DNA of 43,337 nt. It comes from Candidatus Faecousia excrementipullorum (GTDB lineage: Bacteria; Bacillota; Clostridia; Oscillospirales; Oscillospiraceae). The notes below the pieces were generated by a model. It did not search any database and was not told the origin of the DNA. It saw only the letters and a program-made list of their open reading frames with translations. The stretch covers positions 1 through 43,337 of the forward strand of contig DVGG01000016.1 of the NCBI GenBank assembly GCA_018712825.1, in the 5' to 3' direction. The position numbers were made by a program, and so were the translations under genes. Positions 37,045-43,337 of this stretch are shown in pieces; the stretch's first letter is position 1, and each line of letters begins with the position of its first letter.

Positions 37045-39126
37045 ATGCTGGAATTGTTAGCCCCGGCTGGGTCCATGGAATCCCTCCGGGCCGCCGTCCA
37101 GAACGGCGCCAATGCCGTTTATCTGGGCTGCGGTATCTATAACGCCCGCCAGGGCGCAAAAAACTTCACCCCCCAGGCACTGACCGAGGCGGTGAAGTAC
37201 TGCCATGTCCGGGATGTGGCAGTCCACCTTACTTTGAATACTCTGGTGTCTGACAAGGAGACCCAGGAGCTTGTCCAACTGATTCGCCATGCCGCCCAGA
37301 GCGGTGTGGATGCCTTTATCGTGCAGGATCTGGGGGTAGTGCGGCTGTGCCGTCAGATTGCCCCCCACATCCCCATCCACGGCTCCACCCAGATGACCAT
37401 TCACTCCCTGCCGGGGGTGCTCCTTTGCGCCGCCTGGGGATTGAGCCGGGTGGTGCTCAGCCGGGAGCTGAGCCGGGAGGAGATTCGCTACATCTGCCAG
37501 AACTCCCCCATTGAAATCGAGGTATTTGGCCATGGCGCTCTGTGTATGTGCTATTCCGGTCAGTGCTACCTCTCCGCCGCCATCGGCGGCCGCTCCGGCA
37601 ACCGGGGACGGTGCGCCCAGCCCTGCCGCCAGAGCTACGGCTACGGCCGTTGGCAGAATCAGTACCCCCTGAGCCTGAAGGACAGCTGTCTGGTGCGGGA
37701 GCTGAAGGAGCTGGAACAGATGGGCGTTGCCTCCTTGAAGCTGGAGGGACGGATGAAGCGGCCTGAGTATGTGGCGGCGGTCACCGGAATTTACCGGAAG
37801 GCCCTGGATACCCACATGGTCACCCGGGACATGGAAAAGACCCTGCTGGATGCCTTCAACCGCCAGGGCTTTACCCAGGGCTATTACGACGGCAATTTGG
37901 GCGGAGAAATGTTCGGCGTCCGGGAGGACACCCGGGAAAATGCCGCCTTTTTCAAGGAACTGCGCCAGACCTATGAAACCGGGGAAACCCCTCTGGTTCC
38001 CATCCGCTTTCAGGCGGTGGTTCGCCCCGGCCTTACCCAGCTGACGGTGATTGACCCCCAGAACCGGGTCTGCACCGCCCAGGGCCCTGCCCCGGAGACA
38101 GCTCGGGTTGCGGAGCTGACAAAAGAGGTGCTTATCGCCCGGCTGACCAAGACCGGGGGCACCCCCTACCGTTGTGTGGAAGCAGCGGTGGAGATTGAGC
38201 CGGGACTGTCCCTCTCCGCCTCCGCCATCAACGGTCTGCGGCGGGACGTGCTGAACCAGCTTACTGCCCTGCGGGCCCGGCGGGATGTGCCGGCTCTGGG
38301 CCGTCCGGAGCGGATTCCCAACTATCGCACCCCCCAGGAGCCCCCGGCCTACAACATCCAGGTGACCACCAAAGACCAGATTACCGGCAGACTCCTGAAA
38401 ATGCAGCCGAACCTTCTTTATGTGCCCCTGCACCTGCTGACGGAGGACGCCGCCTTTACCCGGGACTTGGTGAAAAAAGTGCGGGTATGCCCGGTGCTTC
38501 CCAGAGTGGTTCACGACGGCGAGCTGGCCCGGCTGAAGGAGCAGCTGCGGAGCCTGCGGGCTCTGGGCATCCGGGAGGCCTTGGTGGGAAATCTGGGGTT
38601 GCTTCTTCCGGTGCGGGAGTGCGGAATGCATCCCCGGGGGGACTTTGGTCTTAACATCTACAATTCCGCGGCCCTGCAATCCATCCGGGAGATGGAACTG
38701 CGGTCCCAGTGCCTGAGCTTTGAAATGACCCTGCCCCAGATTCGGGACGCCAAAAAGGGACTGCCCTGCGAGATTCTGGCCTATGGGCGGCTGCCTCTCA
38801 TGATTACGGAAAACTGCCTCATCCGGGGCCGCACCGGTCAGTGCACCTGCCACTTAGGCTCTGCCAAGCTGGTGGACAAGACCGGCAGCGAATTTCCCGT
38901 AATCCGGGACGGCAACACCTGCCGCAGCGTCCTGCTCAACGGCAAGAAACTCTACTGGCTGGACCGGCAGGAGGATCTGGCACGGCTGGGCCTGTGGGCC
39001 GTGCGGCTGTACTTTACCACAGAGAATCCCCAGGAGGTTGACCGGGTGCTGTCCGCCTGCCGCAGCGGCGAGGCCATGGACCCGGGTTCCTGCACCAGAG
39101 GGCTGTACCTCCGGGGTCTGCAATAA
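37045..39126 (+). CDS. U32 family protein (RlhA/TrhP type RNA hydroxylation factor)
   Basis: A 693-residue protein of the peptidase U32 family. Despite the name, relatives RlhA and TrhP act in hydroxylation of 23S rRNA C2501 and of tRNA U34. The TIM-barrel-like core starts MLELLAPAGSMESLRAAVQNGA and contains the family signature EVFGHGALCMCYSGQCYLS with nearby cysteines (GRCAQPCR), likely iron-sulfur ligands. The C-terminal half matches the DUF3656 extension and ends with a small domain containing CLIRGRTGQCTCHLG. The start at 37045 follows GGGAG; an upstream ATG at 37009 overlaps the -10 element. Which RNA it modifies cannot be told from sequence. Confidence 0.88.
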   Translation: MLELLAPAGSMESLRAAVQNGANAVYLGCGIYNARQGAKNFTPQALTEAVKYCHVRDVAVHLTLNTLVSDKETQELVQLIRHAAQSGVDAFIVQDLGVVRLCRQIAPHIPIHGSTQMTIHSLPGVLLCAAWGLSRVVLSRELSREEIRYICQNSPIEIEVFGHGALCMCYSGQCYLSAAIGGRSGNRGRCAQPCRQSYGYGRWQNQYPLSLKDSCLVRELKELEQMGVASLKLEGRMKRPEYVAAVTGIYRKALDTHMVTRDMEKTLLDAFNRQGFTQGYYDGNLGGEMFGVREDTRENAAFFKELRQTYETGETPLVPIRFQAVVRPGLTQLTVIDPQNRVCTAQGPAPETARVAELTKEVLIARLTKTGGTPYRCVEAAVEIEPGLSLSASAINGLRRDVLNQLTALRARRDVPALGRPERIPNYRTPQEPPAYNIQVTTKDQITGRLLKMQPNLLYVPLHLLTEDAAFTRDLVKKVRVCPVLPRVVHDGELARLKEQLRSLRALGIREALVGNLGLLLPVRECGMHPRGDFGLNIYNSAALQSIREMELRSQCLSFEMTLPQIRDAKKGLPCEILAYGRLPLMITENCLIRGRTGQCTCHLGSAKLVDKTGSEFPVIRDGNTCRSVLLNGKKLYWLDRQEDLARLGLWAVRLYFTTENPQEVDRVLSACRSGEAMDPGSCTRGLYLRGLQ

Positions 39127-39138
39127 AAGGAGCGAACC

Positions 39139-39714
39139 ATGAAGTGTATTTTAGCGTCCCAGTCTCCCCGACGTCGGGAGCTGATGGAACATTTGGATAT
39201 TCCCTTCACCGTGTGTCCTGCGGACATTGATGAAACCATGGATTTGTCCCGGGACCCCCGGCAGGAGGTTGCCCGGGTAAGCCTCCATAAGGCCAGAGCC
39301 GTCCCCGCAGAGCCCCAGGATGTGGTCATCGGAGCGGACACCATTGTGGTGTGCGACGGCCGGGTGCTGGGTAAGCCCCACTCCCCCCAGGAGGCGGAGG
39401 AAATGCTCCGGCTCCTCTCCGGCAGAACCCATGAGGTGATGACGGGCTTAAGCGTTATTCGGGGCAGCCGGGAAAAGGTGCTGACCCAGGTGACCAAAAT
39501 CCGCTTCCGGCAGCTGTCGGACAGGGAGATTTCCCGGTATGTAGCCGGGGGCGAGCCCATGGACAAGGCGGGTGCCTACGGAATCCAGGGCGGCGCTGCT
39601 CTGTTTGTGGAGGAGATTCAGGGAGATTACTTTAATGTGGTGGGGCTTCCCCTGTGCCCGTTGGGGCAGATTCTGGAGGAGTTGGCCCCGGAGCTTTGGG
39701 AGGCACAGCCATGA
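39139..39714 (+). CDS. maf: Maf-type nucleotide pyrophosphatase
   Basis: A 191-residue house-cleaning enzyme of the Maf family that hydrolyses dTTP, UTP or modified nucleotides to the monophosphate. Seen: LASQSPRRRELM at the start, VIGADTIVVCDG with the catalytic Asp region, and DKAGAYGIQGGAALFVE near the C-terminus. The pattern fits the dTTP/UTP (YhdE) subgroup, but subgroup assignment is only moderate. The ATG has AAGGAG upstream, 12 bases after the U32 gene. Its stop overlaps the mreC start (ATGA). A maf gene next to mreBCD is a common arrangement. Confidence 0.94.
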   Translation: MKCILASQSPRRRELMEHLDIPFTVCPADIDETMDLSRDPRQEVARVSLHKARAVPAEPQDVVIGADTIVVCDGRVLGKPHSPQEAEEMLRLLSGRTHEVMTGLSVIRGSREKVLTQVTKIRFRQLSDREISRYVAGGEPMDKAGAYGIQGGAALFVEEIQGDYFNVVGLPLCPLGQILEELAPELWEAQP

Positions 39715-40541
39715 GACATTTCTTTACCACCAAAATCAAGATTGTACTGCTGGCGGCGGTGCTGATTGCCGCCGTGTCCGCTGTGGTGCTGAGCCTGACA
39801 GGCAACAGCTACCCCAGCACCGTTGTTCAGGGCATTCTGGCCCCTCTCCGGGCGGGTGCCACCCACCTGACCGCCCAGGCGGAGAAGCTTTATGACTATA
39901 TTTTCTCCTACGAGTCATTGCTGGCGGAAAACGAAGCCCTCAAGGAGCAGCTGAGCCAGATGGAGGACCAGGCCCGGCAGGCTGCCGCCCTCACCAAGGA
40001 AAATCAGGCCCTCCGGGATGCCCTGGAGCTGAAACAAAATAACGAAGGCTACAAGATGGTGGATGGCTACATCATCTCCTGGAGTTCCAACGACTGGAGC
40101 AGCACCTTCACCATCAACCAGGGCACCAACGCAGGCATTGCCGAAGGCATGTGCGCCATCACCGCCAACGGCGAGGTGGTGGGTCTGGTGACCGAGGTGG
40201 GGAGCAACTATGCGGTAATCAAAACCGTGCTGGACTCCTCCCTGGAAATCAGCGCCACCATCGTATCCTCCGGCTACAACGGCATGGTGAAGGGCGGCTA
40301 CTCTACCGACCACCCGGATTTGCTGCGGATGAACTACCTCCCCAGCTCCGCCACCATCCGAAACAACGACCAGGTGGTGACCACCGGTTCCACCGTCTAT
40401 CCCCGGAACCTGATTCTGGGCTATGTGGTGGACGCAGGCTTTGACGATACGGGCGTTGCCAAGTACGCCCTGCTGGAGCCCGCCGCCGACATCGGTGCTT
40501 TGGACCAGATTTTCATTATCACCGAATATAACGTGGAGTAA
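39711..40541 (+). CDS. mreC: Rod shape-determining protein MreC
   Basis: A 276-residue single-span membrane protein that links the cytoskeleton to peptidoglycan synthases. The membrane helix is at about 10-30 (IVLLAAVLIAAVSAVVLSL), a coiled coil at about 62-105, and two beta domains follow (GTNAGIAEGMCAITANGEVVGLV is typical of MreC). The start ATG overlaps the maf stop by four bases. mreB is not adjacent and must lie elsewhere. Confidence 0.94.
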   Translation: MRHFFTTKIKIVLLAAVLIAAVSAVVLSLTGNSYPSTVVQGILAPLRAGATHLTAQAEKLYDYIFSYESLLAENEALKEQLSQMEDQARQAAALTKENQALRDALELKQNNEGYKMVDGYIISWSSNDWSSTFTINQGTNAGIAEGMCAITANGEVVGLVTEVGSNYAVIKTVLDSSLEISATIVSSGYNGMVKGGYSTDHPDLLRMNYLPSSATIRNNDQVVTTGSTVYPRNLILGYVVDAGFDDTGVAKYALLEPAADIGALDQIFIITEYNVE

Positions 40542-40546
40542 GTCCC

Positions 40547-41128
40547 ATGAAGAAGAAAAAAAACGAATTCAAAAAGGATAAGCTGGAAGCCCCATGGCTC
40601 AGCCGGCTGTACCTGACCCAGAAGCAGCGCCGGGCCTTCTACACCTGGGCGCTGATGGCGCTTCTGCTTCTGGTGATTTCGGTTTTGCAGGATGTGGTGC
40701 TTTGCCGGCTGCGGATTTATGACGCCGCTACGGATCTGGTGCCCTGTGTGATTTTCCTCATTGCCATCATCGAAGGTTCCCAGAACGGCAGTGTCTTTGC
40801 CCTGTGCGCCGGGATGTTCTACCAGTTTTCCGGCTCCGCCCCGGGAGGCTACACCCTGGTACTGGTTACCGCCATTGCCATCGGCGCCGCCATCTTCCGC
40901 CAGAGCTACCTGCAAAAGAGCTTCGGCGCCGCCCTGCTGACCACAGGTCTGGCGGTTTTTGCTTATGAGCTTCTGAACTTTGCCCTGGGCTGGGCCACCG
41001 GCCTGACCGTCTTCAGCCGGCTTCCCGGCTTCCTCATCACCGCAGTGCTGACCCTTGTGGCTGTGCCGCTTTTGTACCCTGTTGTCCTGTCTATTGCAGC
41101 CATAGGAGGAGATATATGGAAAGAATAA
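40547..41128 (+). CDS. mreD: Rod shape-determining protein MreD
   Basis: A 193-residue integral membrane protein. After a lysine-rich N-terminus (MKKKKNEFKKDK) come about five hydrophobic helices, starting near residue 33. MreD sequences are poorly conserved; the assignment rests on helix pattern, length and position between mreC and the PBP2 gene. GGAG lies upstream of the ATG at 40547. Its end overlaps the next gene by 13 bases. Confidence 0.85.
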   Translation: MKKKKNEFKKDKLEAPWLSRLYLTQKQRRAFYTWALMALLLLVISVLQDVVLCRLRIYDAATDLVPCVIFLIAIIEGSQNGSVFALCAGMFYQFSGSAPGGYTLVLVTAIAIGAAIFRQSYLQKSFGAALLTTGLAVFAYELLNFALGWATGLTVFSRLPGFLITAVLTLVAVPLLYPVVLSIAAIGGDIWKE

Positions 41129-43212
41129 CCCGTTTTCGTGCCGGTATTGTGCTGCTGCTGTTCGTAGCTTTGATTGGATTTTATATTTACCGCCTGTATG
41201 ACGAGCAGATTATCAAAACCGGCGGCGGCAGCATCAGCAACGAAACCACTTTCACCACCCTGACCCGGGTAAAAGCCGCCCGGGGTGAAATTCTGGACCG
41301 GAACGGCAACGTTCTGGTGAGCAACCGGGCCAGCTATGACCTGGTGATTAACCACTATGTGCTGGTGTCCGCCAAAGGCACCAACGATTATCTGTACCAG
41401 CTGGTAAAGCTGTGCCAGGAGCTGGGCATCGCGTATAACGAGCACTTCCCCATCTCCCAGGAGCGGCCCTTTACCTACACCTTGGAGGAGTATAACTCCG
41501 CCTACCAGGGGTATTTTCAGGAATATCTGAAATATATGGACGGTCTGGACTCGGATATCACCGCCCCCCTGCTGATTGAAACCCTCCGGGAGGTTTACGG
41601 CCTGCCGGCGGAGTGGTCCGATGAGGACGCCCGGCTGGTCATTGGCCTGCGGTATGAGCTGGCCCTGCGTAACTGCGTCCCCTCCATGGCAAACTATGTG
41701 TTCCTTAACGACGTGAGCCAGGAGGAGATGGCAGCCATCGGAGAGCTGAACATCCCCGGCATGAACGTGGAAGCCTCCACCGTCCGGGAATATCAGACGG
41801 AATATGCCGCCCATATTCTGGGCTTTGTAGGCGCCATGTCCGCCGAGCAGTGGGAGTACTACAAGCAGTTCGAGGAGTACTCCATGGACGCCCAGGTGGG
41901 GCAGGCAGGCTTTGAGGCGGCCTTTGAGGAGTATCTCCACGGCGTGGACGGCTGGCGTATGGACACGGTGAACCAGGACGGAACCCTGGTTTCCTCGGAA
42001 TATCTGGTGGAGCCCAAGGCCGGCTCCAACGTCCAGGTAACCATTGACATCGTTCTCCAGGGCATTGCGGAGGAATCTTTGGCCCGGCACATGGAGGAGC
42101 TGCGGAACAACGAAAACCCCAATGCGGACGGCGCAGACGCAGAAGGTGCCGCCGTGGTGGCCATGGACCCCAATACCGGGCAGGTGCTGGTGTGCGCCAG
42201 CTACCCCACCTATGACCCGGCTACCTATTTTGAGAACTACAACGAGATCCTGAAAGATCCCCTGACCCCCCTGTTCAACCGGGCTCTGGATGCCACCTAC
42301 CCCCCCGGCTCCGCATACAAGCCTGTGATGGTGGTAGCGGCCATTGACTCCGGCCTGATCAACTCCGCCACCCTCATTGAGGACAAGGGTATTTTTGACC
42401 CGGACAACAGCCCGGACAACAAGTACAAAGACTTCGAACCCACCTGTCTGACCTATGCGCTTCTGGGCTATGCCCACGGGGAAATCAACGCCGCTCAGGC
42501 TTTGAAGGTATCCTGCAACTACTTCTTCTATGAGCTGGGCGACCGGATCAAGCTGTCCATCATGGACAACACCGGCAAGATGATGGGCCTGGGAGAGTCC
42601 ACCGGCATTGAGCTGCCGGAATCCACCGGCCACCGGGCCAATGCAGAGACCAAGGCAGAGCTGTTTGAAGGAGAAGACGGCAGCTGGTACCAGGGCGACC
42701 AGATTCTGGCAGCCATCGGTCAGTCGGAGCATCGGTTCACCCCCATGCAGCTGTGCGTATATGTCTCCACTCTGGCCACCCAGGGAGACCGGTACCGGGC
42801 AACCTTCCTGAACCGGATCGTATCCTCTGATAACCGGAGCCTTCTGAAGGAGAGCCAGGTGGAGCTTATGAGCCATCTGGACATCTCTGATGAGGCCTAT
42901 ATGTCCTATATGCAGGGTATGTGCATGGTTACCCAGGAGTCGGGCGGTACTGCCTATTCCGTTTTCCGGGACTACCCCATCCAGGTGGCAGGCAAGACCG
43001 GTACGGCAGAAACGGACAAGGAAGGCAAATCCGACAACGGTTCCTTCATCTGCTTTGCCCCGGCCTACGACCCGGAAATCGCCATTTCCGTGTACGGCGA
43101 ACAGGCCGGTCACGGTGTCTCTGTGACTGTCGTAGCCAAGGACATCCTGGACTCTTATTTTGAAGTAGGGGCTCCTGCAGATGTGAACAGCTACGAAAAC
43201 AAGTTAAGCTAA
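41116..43212 (+). CDS. mrdA: Penicillin-binding protein 2 (elongasome transpeptidase)
   Basis: A 698-residue class B PBP, the cross-linking enzyme of side-wall peptidoglycan synthesis. The N-terminal membrane anchor is at about 9-26. The pedestal domain starts ARGEILDRNGNVLVSN. The transpeptidase motifs are S399-A-Y-K402 (PPGSAYKP), S466-C-N468 and K627-T-G (GKTGTAE). The start ATG at 41116 has AGGAGG upstream and overlaps mreD. All motifs are intact. A weak terminator-like hairpin follows within 100 bases. Confidence 0.95.
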   Translation: MERITRFRAGIVLLLFVALIGFYIYRLYDEQIIKTGGGSISNETTFTTLTRVKAARGEILDRNGNVLVSNRASYDLVINHYVLVSAKGTNDYLYQLVKLCQELGIAYNEHFPISQERPFTYTLEEYNSAYQGYFQEYLKYMDGLDSDITAPLLIETLREVYGLPAEWSDEDARLVIGLRYELALRNCVPSMANYVFLNDVSQEEMAAIGELNIPGMNVEASTVREYQTEYAAHILGFVGAMSAEQWEYYKQFEEYSMDAQVGQAGFEAAFEEYLHGVDGWRMDTVNQDGTLVSSEYLVEPKAGSNVQVTIDIVLQGIAEESLARHMEELRNNENPNADGADAEGAAVVAMDPNTGQVLVCASYPTYDPATYFENYNEILKDPLTPLFNRALDATYPPGSAYKPVMVVAAIDSGLINSATLIEDKGIFDPDNSPDNKYKDFEPTCLTYALLGYAHGEINAAQALKVSCNYFFYELGDRIKLSIMDNTGKMMGLGESTGIELPESTGHRANAETKAELFEGEDGSWYQGDQILAAIGQSEHRFTPMQLCVYVSTLATQGDRYRATFLNRIVSSDNRSLLKESQVELMSHLDISDEAYMSYMQGMCMVTQESGGTAYSVFRDYPIQVAGKTGTAETDKEGKSDNGSFICFAPAYDPEIAISVYGEQAGHGVSVTVVAKDILDSYFEVGAPADVNSYENKLS

Positions 43213-43276
43213 GGAATCTCTGAACAAATCGTCTGCGGCTGGAAAGCTTATCTTTTTCGCCAGCCATGCAGAATGA

Positions 43277-43320
43277 AAAACAGGAAATACATACAGTATT
43301 CCCCTGTTTTCCATTCTTTT
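43277..43320 (+). terminator. Possible terminator after mrdA
   Basis: AAAACAGG and CCTGTTTT with inner AATAC/GTATT pairing, followed by CCATTCTTTT. The T-run is imperfect, so readthrough beyond the window is possible. Confidence 0.5.
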
Positions 43321-43337
43321 GTCTGACAAAAAATCTC

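Noticed and set aside
37045-39126. Secreted collagenase-like protease
   Set aside because: The U32 label is historical; no signal peptide is present and the cysteine-rich signature fits RNA-hydroxylation factors.

Overview
The window looks like part of a chromosome from a gut-type, GC-rich Clostridia (order Oscillospirales; family not resolvable by eye). The 5' part of the 16S rRNA, the single-chain GlyRS, LexA, RqcH, Mini-III, KhpB/Jag, BMP-type nucleoside transporter and Maf-MreC-MreD-PBP2 genes are all of Firmicutes type. Most genes have strong AGGAGG ribosome-binding sites, many start with TTG, and many promoters carry an extended -10 (TGNTATAMT). No CRISPR array, tRNA, integrase or transposase was seen.

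Layout. 1-63: sequence that does not belong to 16S rRNA, joined to the 5' ~286 nt of a minus-strand 16S gene (64-349) with two tandem rrn promoters; probably an assembly junction. 791-2730 (minus): CBS-domain protein and glyS. 2789-12128 (minus): a cell-surface glycan locus in two transcription units: DegT aminotransferase, phosphoglycosyl transferase and PlsC-like acyltransferase; and GT2, GlfT2-like galactofuranosyltransferase, an iron-sulfur/F420-dehydrogenase-like domain fused to a polysaccharide pyruvyl transferase, and UDP-galactopyranose mutase. 12453-15457 (plus): ppx-ppk polyphosphate operon. 15524-17535: short-chain dehydrogenase and a split chromate transporter. 17752-17988 (minus): a degenerate HPr-like protein. 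18154-21310 (plus): mtaB, a DUF3810-like membrane protein and rsmG. 21665-26931 (minus): mrnC-rqcH, then rpmH-rnpA-yidD-yidC-jag. 27093-35653 (plus): zinc-ribbon membrane protein, then nucleoside salvage (deoD, deoB, cdd) and a nucleoside-type BMP ABC transporter. 35711-36166 (minus): ferritin-like protein. 36312-43212 (plus): lexA, a U32 protein, maf-mreC-mreD-mrdA.

How the parts work together. The glycan locus can make UDP-galactofuranose (Glf) and polymerise it (GlfT2-like), start a lipid-linked glycan (phosphoglycosyl transferase) with an amino sugar (DegT), and perhaps add pyruvate ketals. No flippase or polymerase is present, so the pathway is incomplete here. The nucleoside block links uptake (lipoprotein, ATPase, two permeases) to phosphorolysis (DeoD), pentose-phosphate isomerisation (DeoB) and cytidine deamination (Cdd). 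The rpmH-to-jag block is the classical origin-side cluster, but without dnaA, mnmE or mnmG; rsmG lies convergent to it.

Most unusual items: the redox/pyruvyl-transferase fusion wedged between GlfT2 and Glf and translationally coupled to both; a triplicated RBS-TTG motif in that operon's leader; several proteins that lost expected catalytic residues (HPr-like Ser46 to Asp, DUF3810 REMAH instead of HExxH, PPK Gln453 at the second histidine position); two palindromic intergenic repeat regions; and the 16S junction at the window edge.
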